Below are positions 33,254 to 41,287 of a stretch of 64,000 bases of DNA, piece by piece. The stretch spans positions 865,871-929,870 of the forward strand of contig NZ_LIWB01000001.1 of NCBI RefSeq assembly GCF_001905725.1, written 5' to 3'. Below the pieces are notes generated by a model. The model saw only the letters and a program-made list of their open reading frames with translations, ran no database searches and was not told where the DNA came from. A program made the position numbers and the translations under genes. The DNA is from Streptomyces sp. CB02400. Its GTDB lineage: Bacteria > Actinomycetota > Actinomycetes > Streptomycetales > Streptomycetaceae. The first letter of the stretch is position 1. Every line of letters begins with the position of its first letter.

Positions 33254-35374
33254 TCAGTACAGGTAGGCGAACGAGTTCACCTGGGACGCGGTGAGCGCGC
33301 CGCTGAAGACCCGGACGGTGTCCGCCCCGCCGTGGAAGTACTCGCCCCAGCCGCCGTCTGCGGTGTGGCCGCGGCCGATCTGAAACGGGCCGGGGGCGCT
33401 CCAGGCGGCGTTGAACTCCGTGGTGGCCACGGCCTCGCCCCCGATGTACAGGGTGATGCGGCCCTCGGAGTCGTCGTACACCACGACCACTTCGTCGGAG
33501 TAGGACGTGGGAGCGCCCGGCCCCGCGACAACGGTCTCCGCGGCACCCGGATCGCTGCCGTCGGTGACGACCAGCTGCCACTCGGACGCGGCCGGGTCGT
33601 AGCGGACCTTGAAGGCGTCGCTGTCGGCGTCGCCCTGGGACAGGACGGTCATCGGCCGGTCGGGCGTGGTGTCGGCGAAGCGGACCCGCAGGCCGACGCT
33701 GAAGCTGTCGGCCGTGTCGACGACGGGGCTGCCGGCGGCGGCGTAGTCGTCCGTGCCGTCCAGGGCCAGGTGGTCGCTTCCGTCGAGGGCGTCCGCCGGG
33801 AACTCGACGCACTCGGGGTCTTCGAGGCAGGACTCGAAGTCGGGGGTGTAGAAGCCGGCGCCGCCGTGCAGGGTGAGCGGCTCGTCGCCCTTCCGGTCGA
33901 GGATCACACCGTCATCGGTCCGCTCGATGTCCCAGGCGGCGAGCAGTTCGGCGGGGCGGGAACCCAGCAGCTCGATCTCCTTGCGGGGCACGACCCGGTC
34001 CCAGACGCGGACGTCGCCGACCTCGCCCTGCCAGCGCGCACCCCCATCGCCGCGGGCGCGGCCGATCTGGAAGGCGCCGGGGGCGGTCACCGGGGCGACG
34101 CCTGACTCGGAGGCGACCTCCTTGCCATTGACGTACAGGCGCAGGGTGTTGTCCTCCCTGTCGTACAGGCCGGTCAGATGGGCCCACCCGCCGACGGAGG
34201 CGCGGCCGCCGGTGAGGGTGGTGGTGCCGTAGCGGAAGGCCCAGGTGGCCGACGAGCCCTCGGCCGGGCGCAGTCCGAGGGCGAAGGCCGAGGTGTCGTC
34301 GTCGGCGTCCTGGCTGGCCACCGTCATCGGGGTGCCGGTGGCGGCGGGGCGGACCCAGGCGGACAGGGCGAAGGCGTTGGTGGTGTCCGTCGCGGGGGCG
34401 TCCGGGGTGAGGTAGCTGTTGCCCCGGCCGTCGAGGGTGACGGTGGAGGCGAGATCGGTGCGGGAGGGAGCGGGGGCACCGAAGACGACACCGTCCCCGG
34501 CACGGGCCACGGGGCCGGCCTCCGCGGCGGCGCTGTCGGCTCCGGCGGGGTCGGCGAGCGTCCAGTGGGCCACGGGGGCACGGCCCTCGGCGACCCGCAT
34601 GTGGTGAGTCGTCTCGGAGCTGGACCGCCCGGCCCGGTCGACGGCGCGGACCTGGAGGTAGTAGGGGCCGCCGGCCTCCGGCATCCACCGGACGGTGACC
34701 GGTCCGCCCGGCTCCTCGGGCCGGACCCGCTTGGGCGTGGAGCCGAGGATCGTGTAGACGTACTCGACGACGTCCTCGGACGGGGAGTCGAACGTGAAAC
34801 TGCCGTAGACGCCGACGCCGTCGTGCCAGCCGCTGTCGTCGTCCGGGTACTGCTCCGAGACGACCGTCGCAGGCTCGGGGTTGACCGTGTCGATGATGAA
34901 CCGGCAGGTGACGCCGGGGGCCTCGTCGCTCCAGGCGGAGGTCGCCGCCTCGTCGTCGACGGCCCGGACGTGCCAGGAAACGACGGTGTCGGCCGGGAGG
35001 TCGTCAGGGGTCCGCCACAGTTGGGTGATGGGTGAGTGCACCGTGGCGGAGGTGTGGGTGCGGCGCTGTACGACTCCGTCGGCGTCGGTCCACCAAGCCT
35101 CGAACTGGGCGCCGGCCGCGTTGGTCTCCCAGTCCTCGTTGTCCTGCGTCGGGTCCTCGACGACGGCCCGGAGTTCGGGTGCGACGGGTACGTAGACGGG
35201 CTCGTAGGAGCAGGCCTTGTTCCAGTTGATGGTGAGAGCGTCGATCTTCGGCTGAAGCGGGGGAAGGTTCTCGCCGGCCGCCGTGGCGACGCCCGGGGTG
35301 GCGGCGAGCAGTACGGCTGCCAGTCCTGTGGCTGCTGCGGTGGTTCTGGCTCGCCAGCCGGAACGCGGGTTCAT
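33254..35374 (-). CDS. Secreted protein with two LamG-like domains
   Basis: 706 aa from the ATG at 35374 (AGGGGG upstream). Signal peptide TTAAATGLAAVLLAATPGVATAA, cleaved near residue 33. Residues ~60-270 contain Ig/fibronectin-like segments (WRTPDDLPADTVVSWHVRAV, YYLQVRAVDRAGRSS); two concanavalin/LamG folds follow, about 300-470 (FALSAWVRP, GAFQIGRARGDGG) and 520-706 (FSVGLRVRFAD, GPFQIGRGHTADGG), each ending in a VRVWDR or VRVFSG strand. Likely extracellular carbohydrate or surface binding; no catalytic domain seen. The gene stands alone, ending against ogt. Confidence 0.82.
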   Translation of the reverse strand: MNPRSGWRARTTAAATGLAAVLLAATPGVATAAGENLPPLQPKIDALTINWNKACSYEPVYVPVAPELRAVVEDPTQDNEDWETNAAGAQFEAWWTDADGVVQRRTHTSATVHSPITQLWRTPDDLPADTVVSWHVRAVDDEAATSAWSDEAPGVTCRFIIDTVNPEPATVVSEQYPDDDSGWHDGVGVYGSFTFDSPSEDVVEYVYTILGSTPKRVRPEEPGGPVTVRWMPEAGGPYYLQVRAVDRAGRSSSETTHHMRVAEGRAPVAHWTLADPAGADSAAAEAGPVARAGDGVVFGAPAPSRTDLASTVTLDGRGNSYLTPDAPATDTTNAFALSAWVRPAATGTPMTVASQDADDDTSAFALGLRPAEGSSATWAFRYGTTTLTGGRASVGGWAHLTGLYDREDNTLRLYVNGKEVASESGVAPVTAPGAFQIGRARGDGGARWQGEVGDVRVWDRVVPRKEIELLGSRPAELLAAWDIERTDDGVILDRKGDEPLTLHGGAGFYTPDFESCLEDPECVEFPADALDGSDHLALDGTDDYAAAGSPVVDTADSFSVGLRVRFADTTPDRPMTVLSQGDADSDAFKVRYDPAASEWQLVVTDGSDPGAAETVVAGPGAPTSYSDEVVVVYDDSEGRITLYIGGEAVATTEFNAAWSAPGPFQIGRGHTADGGWGEYFHGGADTVRVFSGALTASQVNSFAYLY

Positions 35375-35522
35375 GCGGTGGGGCCCCCTGTGTGGTGTTG
35401 TCCGGTCCTGCACGGGGACGTTCCGCCGTCCTCGGCTCGCGCAGGACCACCCGGAGACCCACAGCTGTCATACTCACCATCAGTCCCGGCCCGCACGACT
35501 ATAGAGCGATCTTCGAACGTGT

Positions 35523-36299
35523 TCAGAACGATTTTCGGGCAATCGGAGCCGGAGAAGTCGACGGCACGGAGTGCCGGCCGGCGATCCGGCGCAGCAGTCC
35601 GGGCAGCGAGGTGCCGATCGGCTCGCGGATCACCTCGTCGGCGAGATCGTCGTACGGGGTCGGCTCCGCGTTGACGATGATCAGGCGGGCCCCGTGGCCG
35701 GCGGCCACGTCCGCGAGCCCGGCGGCGGGGTGGACCTGGAGACTGGTGCCCACCGCGATGAAGACGGTGCACGCCTTGCTGATCGCCGCCGCCTCGCCCA
35801 GCACCACGGGATCGAGGTGCTCGCCGAACATCACCGTCGCCGGCTTGAGGACGCCGCCGCACCCCAGACACGGCGGATCGTCCTCACCGGCCTCGACCCG
35901 GGCCAGGGCGTCCGCCATCGAACCCCGCGCATGACACTTGGTGCACACCACGCTCCGTACGGTGCCGTGGAGTTCGAGCACCTTGCGGTCCGGCATGCCG
36001 GCGAGCTGGTGCAGCCCGTCCACGTTCTGCGTGATCACCCGCACCGGCACCCCGGAGCGCTCCAGCTCGACCACGGCGCGGTGCGCGACGTTCGGCTCGA
36101 CGGCGGACGTGAAGTTCTCGCGCCGCATCCGCCAGGAGCGGCGGCGGATCTCCGGGTCGCCCATGTAGTACTCGTACGTCACCAGCTTCTCGGCCTCGGG
36201 ATCGCGGCGCCACAGTCCGTTCGGTCCGCGGTAGTCCGGGATACCGGAGTCCGTGCTGACACCGGCACCGGTGAGGAGGGCGACGAGGGGCTTGCTCAT
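35523..36299 (-). CDS. Sir2-family NAD-dependent protein deacylase
   Basis: 258 aa from the ATG at 36299. Signatures: GAGVSTDSGIPDYRG (NAD loop), ITQNVDGLHQ, catalytic His in ELHGTV, and zinc cysteines CTKC and CLGCG, then VGTSLQVHPAAGL. It removes acyl groups from lysine, consuming NAD and producing nicotinamide and O-acyl-ADP-ribose. It is third in a leftward run after an ADP-ribosylglycohydrolase and a Nudix gene, enzymes that handle ADP-ribose compounds. Streptomyces commonly have two sirtuins; which substrates this one serves is unknown. Confidence 0.93.
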   Translation of the reverse strand: MSKPLVALLTGAGVSTDSGIPDYRGPNGLWRRDPEAEKLVTYEYYMGDPEIRRRSWRMRRENFTSAVEPNVAHRAVVELERSGVPVRVITQNVDGLHQLAGMPDRKVLELHGTVRSVVCTKCHARGSMADALARVEAGEDDPPCLGCGGVLKPATVMFGEHLDPVVLGEAAAISKACTVFIAVGTSLQVHPAAGLADVAAGHGARLIIVNAEPTPYDDLADEVIREPIGTSLPGLLRRIAGRHSVPSTSPAPIARKSF

Positions 36300-36360
36300 G
36301 CGGCCGAGGGTAGGCCGCGGGGCGCCGGTGCGGCGAGCGGATAAAACGCCGGGTGCGGGC

Positions 36361-36864
36361 TCAGAGCACCCGGTACCCGTCCTCCATCTCCGCGGTGCCC
36401 GAACCGTCGGCGAGGACGTCCAGTGCGGCCGACACCCGGCGCCCCAGGGAACCGTGGAGGTACTCGGCCAGTTCCCCGCGCGGCACCAGCCGCCAGGACA
36501 GCAGCTCCGACTCCTGGAGCCGGATCGCCGCGAAGTCGTCCGCGCCGAGCACGCCACCGTCGTACAGATACGCCACCACCGGCGGCCGCCCCGGCCCCCG
36601 CACCCAGTCCACCGTCAGCAGCCGTCCCAGCTCCCGGTCCAGCCCGATCTCCTCGGCCGTCTCCCGCCGCGCCCCCTCCCGCGGGCTCTCCCCGTCGTCC
36701 GACTCGATCGTCCCGCCGGGCAGCGCCCACCCCTCCCGGTAGTTCGGCTCGACGAGCAGCACCCTCCCCTCCTCGTCCCGGAAGAGAGCGGCGGCGCCGG
36801 CGAGGACACGGGGGAGGGAGGCGATGTAGGAGGCGTAGTCCTGGACGGGCTGAGTGGTGGTCAT
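36361..36864 (-). CDS. Nudix hydrolase
   Basis: 167 aa from the ATG at 36864, without a clear ribosome site (possibly leaderless). The Nudix box is intact: G(x5)E(x7)REUxEExGU is seen as GGTIESDDGESPREGA followed by RRETAEEIGL, starting at about residue 50. Substrate class is not determined by the box; its place between an ADP-ribosylglycohydrolase and a sirtuin suggests ADP-ribose or a related nucleoside diphosphate. It lies 61 bp before the sirtuin gene. Confidence 0.9.
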   Translation of the reverse strand: MTTTQPVQDYASYIASLPRVLAGAAALFRDEEGRVLLVEPNYREGWALPGGTIESDDGESPREGARRETAEEIGLDRELGRLLTVDWVRGPGRPPVVAYLYDGGVLGADDFAAIRLQESELLSWRLVPRGELAEYLHGSLGRRVSAALDVLADGSGTAEMEDGYRVL

Positions 36865-36892
36865 GGGGGAAGGGTACGGCGGTGCGAGACCC

Positions 36893-36926
36893 GCGCCCGG
36901 CGCCGGCGGGCGCCCCGGCCGGGCGC
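36893..36926 (-). terminator. GC-rich hairpin between the ADP-ribosylglycohydrolase and Nudix genes
   Basis: Arms GCGCCCGGC (36893-36901) and GCCGGGCGC (36918-36926). It could terminate or attenuate the upstream gene, or be chance in GC-rich DNA. Confidence 0.35.
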
Positions 36927-36989
36927 ACGGCGGCACACGCGGTCCCATGATCGACACGGAACGGCGCGCGCTCCGGGGCACGGGCGGGG

Positions 36990-38081
36990 TCAGGTCCCGG
37001 CCCGCGCCAGGCGCAGCGTGCGTTCCGCCAGTTCGCTGATGCGGACCCCGTCGAAGCCGAAGACGGCGCTGCGGACCGTGTCCTGGAGGGGGTCCTTCCA
37101 CTGGTCGGGGACGGCTGAGGCGCCGCACAGGACGCCCGCCACCGAGCCCGCCGTCGCGCCGTTGGAGTCGGTGTCCAGGCCGCCGCGTACGGTCAGGGCG
37201 ATGGTCCGGGTGAAGTCGCCGTCGCCGTACAGCAGGCCGGCGGTGAGGACGGCCGCGTTCGGGATCGTGTGGATCCAGCCGAGGCCCGCCGTCTCCTCCG
37301 TGAGCGTGGTGAGCGTGTCCTCCCAGGCCAGCCCGGCCTCGTGCAGGGAGGCCACCCGGCGCACGGTACGGGCCAGGCGGCTGCTCGCCGGGATCACCGT
37401 CAGCGCCTCGTCCACCGCGTGCCGCACGGTGGGCGCCGTGAACGCCGCCGAGATCAGCGCCGCCGCCCACATCGCGCCGTACACGCCGTTGCCGGTGTGG
37501 GAGAGCACCGCGTCCCTGCGGGCCAGGTCGGCGGCGCGGCGCGGGGCGCCGGGGGAGGTCCAGCCGTGGATGTCGGCGCGGATGAGGGCGCCGATCCACT
37601 CCTGGTAGGGGTTGTCGTAGGTGGCCGTGAGCGGGGGTTTGAGGCCGTTCGCGAGGTTGCGGTAGGCGGCCCGTTCCGCCGTGAAGGTCTGGAGGTACGG
37701 CAGCCGCAGCAGCCACAGGTCGCCGACCTGTTCGGTGCTGAAGGCGAAGCCGTGGGTCTCCAGCAGGTCCAGGCCGAGGATCGCGTAGTCGATGTCGTCG
37801 TCGCGGCAGCTCCCGTGGACGCGGCCGCGGACGCAGGACCGCCATTCGGGGCGCAGGTCGAGGCCCTCGCTCTCGCTCAGCGGCTCGGGGAGGTAGTCGG
37901 TGAGGGGGAGGGCGTCCGTCCGGCGGAGGTAGCGGTCGATGCGTTCGCGGGTCCACACCTCGCCCTGCTCCACCGGTTTGCCGAGCATGTTGCCCGCGAT
38001 CCGGCCCAGCCAGCCTCCGAGGATGCGGTCGGCGAGTCCCGGCTCCGGGCCCACAGCGGTCATGGCGGTCGTGGCGGTCAT
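36990..38081 (-). CDS. ADP-ribosylglycohydrolase-family protein (DraG/ARH fold)
   Basis: 363 aa. All-helical family that removes ADP-ribose from proteins or small molecules using two Mg ions. Metal-binding motifs are seen: DDDIDYAILGL in the first half and GGLDTDSNGATAGSVAGVLCGA near the C-terminus; the N-terminus GGWLGRIAGNMLGKPVE is typical. The ATG at 38081 has no ribosome site but a TAGACC hexamer 6 bases upstream, so it may be leaderless; another Met occurs 6 codons in. First gene of the leftward ADP-ribose group. Confidence 0.88.
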   Translation of the reverse strand: MTATTAMTAVGPEPGLADRILGGWLGRIAGNMLGKPVEQGEVWTRERIDRYLRRTDALPLTDYLPEPLSESEGLDLRPEWRSCVRGRVHGSCRDDDIDYAILGLDLLETHGFAFSTEQVGDLWLLRLPYLQTFTAERAAYRNLANGLKPPLTATYDNPYQEWIGALIRADIHGWTSPGAPRRAADLARRDAVLSHTGNGVYGAMWAAALISAAFTAPTVRHAVDEALTVIPASSRLARTVRRVASLHEAGLAWEDTLTTLTEETAGLGWIHTIPNAAVLTAGLLYGDGDFTRTIALTVRGGLDTDSNGATAGSVAGVLCGASAVPDQWKDPLQDTVRSAVFGFDGVRISELAERTLRLARAGT

Positions 38082-38212
38082 GGGACCGGTCTACCCGATT
38101 CCGGGCCGTTCCACGGGCTGGGCAGGGCATGGCGGCCACTGTGCCCGCCGGTTAAGGTCACAGCGGCGCGACTTGGCCTTGACACGCGCGCGAGGCCCGG
38201 AGAACGAGGGGA

Positions 38213-39388
38213 ATGCAAGTGGCGGACGCTGCAGGGAGCGGCACTCGTACGACACGGTCGGCACAGCGGGTGCTCGTCGCCGCGGACAAGTTCAAGGGGT
38301 CGCTGACGGCCGTCGAGGTCGCCGAGCGGGTGACGGCCGGGCTGCGCAGGGTCGTACCGGACCTGGAGGTCGAGGCGCTGCCGGTGGCCGACGGCGGCGA
38401 CGGCACCGTGGCCGCGGCGGTCGCGGCCGGGTTCGAACGGCGGGAGGTACGGGTCACCGGTCCCCTCGGGGACGAGGTGACCGCGGCGTACGCGCTGCGC
38501 GGTGACACGGCCGTCGTGGAGATGGCGGAGGCGAGCGGGCTGCAGCGGCTGCCGGCCGGTGTCTTCGCGCCGCTCACGGCGTCGACGTACGGCTCCGGCG
38601 AGCTGCTGCGGGCCGCGCTGGACGCGGGGGCGCGGAGCATCGTGTTCGGGGTGGGCGGCAGTGCCACCACCGACGGCGGTGCGGGCATGCTGTCGGCGCT
38701 GGGCGCGCGGTTCGTGACGGCGGGCGGTGAGCCGGTGGCGCCGGGCGGCGGGGGGCTGGCCGAGCTGGCGTCCGCCGATCTGTCCGGGCTGGACCCGCGG
38801 CTGGCGTCGGTGGAGTTCGTGCTCGCGAGTGACGTCGACAATCCGCTGACCGGGCCCAAGGGGGCACCGGCGGTGTACGGCCCGCAGAAGGGGGCCTCGC
38901 CGGAGGACGTGGAGACGCTGGACGCGGCGCTCGCGCACTTCGCGAAGGTGCTGGAGGACGCCATCGGGCCGAAGGCCGCCGGGTACGCCGCCTCGCCGGG
39001 GGCGGGGGCGGCGGGCGGTATCGGCTACGGCGCGCTGCTGCTGGGCGCGGCGTTCCGGCCGGGCATCGAGGTCATGCTGGATGTGCTCGGGTTCGCGCCG
39101 GCGCTGGAGCGGGCGGATCTGGTGATCACGGGGGAGGGGTCGCTGGACGAGCAGACGCTGCACGGGAAGGCTCCCGCGGGTGTCGCCGCTGCGGCGCGGG
39201 CGGCGGACAAGGAGGTTGTCGCGGTGTGCGGGCGGTTGGCGTTGCCGCCGGAGGTGCTGGGGCGGGCGGGGATTCGGCGGGCGTACGCGCTGACCGATCT
39301 CGAGCCGGATGTCGCTGCGTGCATCGCCGATGCGGGGCCGATCCTGGAACGTACGGCGGAACGCATCGCGCGGGACTTCCTGAGCTGA
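38213..39388 (+). CDS. Glycerate kinase (GarK/GlxK type)
   Basis: 391 aa. Phosphorylates D-glycerate. Motifs: ADKFKGSLTAVEVAERV at the N-terminus, PVADGGDGT, FGVGGSATTDGGAGML and DLVITGEGSLDEQT. ACGAGGGGA precedes the ATG. Its 3' end faces pssA with a very long inverted repeat between them. No glyoxylate-pathway genes adjoin, though the ethylmalonyl-CoA operon downstream yields glyoxylate. Confidence 0.94.
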   Translation: MQVADAAGSGTRTTRSAQRVLVAADKFKGSLTAVEVAERVTAGLRRVVPDLEVEALPVADGGDGTVAAAVAAGFERREVRVTGPLGDEVTAAYALRGDTAVVEMAEASGLQRLPAGVFAPLTASTYGSGELLRAALDAGARSIVFGVGGSATTDGGAGMLSALGARFVTAGGEPVAPGGGGLAELASADLSGLDPRLASVEFVLASDVDNPLTGPKGAPAVYGPQKGASPEDVETLDAALAHFAKVLEDAIGPKAAGYAASPGAGAAGGIGYGALLLGAAFRPGIEVMLDVLGFAPALERADLVITGEGSLDEQTLHGKAPAGVAAAARAADKEVVAVCGRLALPPEVLGRAGIRRAYALTDLEPDVAACIADAGPILERTAERIARDFLS

Positions 39389-39402
39389 GGCCGGGGCTTT
39401 CT

Positions 39403-39565
39403 CTCGCCCCCGCCGCCCCTTCCCGTCCCGAACTTGGGGCTCCGCCCCAGACCCCGCTCCTCAAACGCCGGAGAGGCTGACATCCAGCCCCTCCGGCGTT
39501 TGAGGAGCGGGGGTCAGGGGGCAGCGCCCCCGGGGGACGGGAACGGGAAGGGGCGGCGGGGGCGA
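39403..39565. repeat. Long nested inverted repeat between glycerate kinase and pssA
   Basis: One imperfect hairpin of ~160 bases. The outer arms are at 39403-39430 and 39530-39565 (CGCCCCCGCCGCCCC against GGGGCGGCGGGGGCG); the inner core is GCTCCTCAAACGCCGG (39455-39470) against CCGGCGTTTGAGGAGC (39493-39508). The core is a sequence I recognise as common between Streptomyces genes. It would stop transcription from both sides. Confidence 0.75.
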
Positions 39566-39572
39566 AACAAAC

Positions 39573-39602
39573 GGGCCCCGAACCCATCCGGGTCCGGGGC
39601 CC
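39573..39602 (-). terminator. Terminator of psd-pssA
   Basis: Arms GGGCCCCGAACCC and GGGTCCGGGGCCC, 13 bases each with one mismatch and loop ATCC; on the minus strand TTTGTTTCG follows. It lies 18 bases beyond the pssA stop. Confidence 0.75.
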
Positions 39603-39619
39603 AAGCACAACGCACCGCG

Positions 39620-40474
39620 TCACGGCAACTGCGCCGCCCGCGCCTCACGACGGTTGTCGCGGAAGTTGTTCACACGGCGAGCCGTGGCGAACAACGGAAT
39701 CACCGCCCCCATCACCAGCTGCAACGCACACCCCGTCTGCAACAGCAGCTGCCCGCTCGGCGCGTCGAACGCCCACCCCGCCAGCAGCCCCATCGACAGC
39801 ACGATCCACGACAGCATGGCCACCGCGAGGCGGCCCCGCGGCTTCGGGTACTCCACCCGGCTCACCATCAGCCACGCCGTACCGATGATCGCCATCAGCG
39901 TCGCCACGAACGGCAGCTCCAGCAGCACGATCGAGACGACCGTCAGCGCGCCGAACGGCGACGGCATGCCCTGGAAGGTGCCGTCCTTCACCGTGACGCA
40001 GGAGAACCGCGCCAGCCTCAGCACCACCGCCAGCAGCACCACGATCGCCCCGACCGCGGCCACTCTCTGGTGCGCGTCGTCCGCGACCATGCCGTAGACC
40101 AGGACGAAGTACGCCGGCGCCAGCCCGAAGCTGATCAGGTCGGACAGGTTGTCCAGCTCCGCGCCCATCGGCGAGGAGCGCAGCTTGCGCGCCACCAGGC
40201 CGTCGAACAGGTCGAAGACCGCCGCGCACAGCATCAGGATGACGGCCGTGGCCGCGCTGTGGCGGGCCATGCCCGTCTCCTGGCTGCCCTGGAGGTGCGG
40301 GATCAGGATGCCGGTGGTGGTGAAGTACACCGCCATGAAGCCACAGGTGGCGTTGCCCAGGGTGAGGGTGTCCGCTATCGACAGCCGGAGCGAGAGGGGC
40401 ATCTCCTCCTCGTCGTCCGCCTCGTCGGCCTCCGGCACCCAGCCGGCCTGTGTTTCGGGATCAACCACGGTCAA
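39620..40474 (-). CDS. pssA: CDP-diacylglycerol-serine O-phosphatidyltransferase
   Basis: 284 aa from the TTG at 40474; GTG at 40468 or a later start is possible. Membrane enzyme that makes phosphatidylserine. The CDP-alcohol phosphotransferase signature D-x2-D-G-x2-A-R-x8-G-x3-D-x3-D is complete in DLFDGLVARKLRSSP followed by MGAELDNLSD; about seven hydrophobic segments. Its start overlaps the end of psd, so synthase and decarboxylase are translationally coupled, giving phosphatidylethanolamine in two steps. Confidence 0.93.
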   Translation of the reverse strand: MTVVDPETQAGWVPEADEADDEEEMPLSLRLSIADTLTLGNATCGFMAVYFTTTGILIPHLQGSQETGMARHSAATAVILMLCAAVFDLFDGLVARKLRSSPMGAELDNLSDLISFGLAPAYFVLVYGMVADDAHQRVAAVGAIVVLLAVVLRLARFSCVTVKDGTFQGMPSPFGALTVVSIVLLELPFVATLMAIIGTAWLMVSRVEYPKPRGRLAVAMLSWIVLSMGLLAGWAFDAPSGQLLLQTGCALQLVMGAVIPLFATARRVNNFRDNRREARAAQLP

Positions 40475-41117
40475 TGCGAGTCACCCCAGCCACGGTCTTC
40501 TGACCGACCTCGACGGCCACCTCCACGCCCTCGGGCAGGTAGATGTCGACGCGCGAGCCGAACCGGATCAGACCGATGCGCTCACCCTGCTCGACCTTGG
40601 TGCCCTGCGGGACGTAGGGGACGATACGGCGGGCCACCGCGCCGGCGATCTGGATCATCTCGATGTCGCCGAGCTCGGTGTCGAAGTGCCACACGACGCG
40701 CTCGTTGTTCTCGCTCTCCTTGTTGAAGGCGGGAACGAAGCCACCGGGGATGTGCTCGACCGACGTCACCGTGCCGGACAGCGGAGCCCGGTTCACGTGG
40801 ACGTTGAGCGGGCTCATGAAGATCGCGACGCGGGTGCGGCCGTCCTTCCACGGCATGATGCTCTGCACCACGCCGTCGGCGGGCGAGATGACCCTGCCCT
40901 GGGCGATCTCGCGCTCGGGGTCGCGGAAGAACCACAGCATCCCCGCCGCCAGGGCGGTGGCGGGGACGGCGACGGCCTTGGCGGCACCCGAGCGGCGGGA
41001 GCGGAGCAGACTGACGGCTGCGGTGGCGACGGTCGGCAGAAGCCACGGCGATGCTCCGCGCGCGAGGCGTACGCCGGCGAGGCTGTCGCGGTGTGCAGAG
41101 GTTTGGCTGTGGGGCAT
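40461..41117 (-). CDS. psd: Phosphatidylserine decarboxylase
   Basis: 218 aa from the ATG at 41117 (GAAGG 6 bases upstream). Short-type decarboxylase: one N-terminal hydrophobic region (ATALAAGMLWFF), then VISPADGVVQ, MSPLNVHVNRAP and the autocleavage site IRFGSRVD, whose serine becomes the pyruvoyl cofactor when the chain splits into beta and alpha subunits. It overlaps pssA by 14 bases. It converts phosphatidylserine to phosphatidylethanolamine. Confidence 0.93.
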   Translation of the reverse strand: MPHSQTSAHRDSLAGVRLARGASPWLLPTVATAAVSLLRSRRSGAAKAVAVPATALAAGMLWFFRDPEREIAQGRVISPADGVVQSIMPWKDGRTRVAIFMSPLNVHVNRAPLSGTVTSVEHIPGGFVPAFNKESENNERVVWHFDTELGDIEMIQIAGAVARRIVPYVPQGTKVEQGERIGLIRFGSRVDIYLPEGVEVAVEVGQKTVAGVTRIDRG

Positions 41118-41238
41118 GGATGACCTTCGTAGCGGATGATGCCGCGCACTTGCGGGGGACGGCGGCTTTCCGGCGATCGTAGCGGCTCCGGGCCGTAACT
41201 GGGTAAGCCAGTCAGCCGAGTCGACGGCCGAAGAGTGC

Positions 41239-41279
41239 ATACGGGGTGTGATCCTCTTCTCCAAGAAAACACCCCGTAT
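41239..41279 (-). terminator. Terminator of the ethylmalonyl-CoA operon
   Basis: Arms ATACGGGGTGT (41239-41249) and ACACCCCGTAT (41269-41279), 11 perfect pairs with a 19-base loop, starting 9 bases beyond the mcd stop on the minus strand. Confidence 0.7.
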
Positions 41280-41287
41280 CCGGACAT

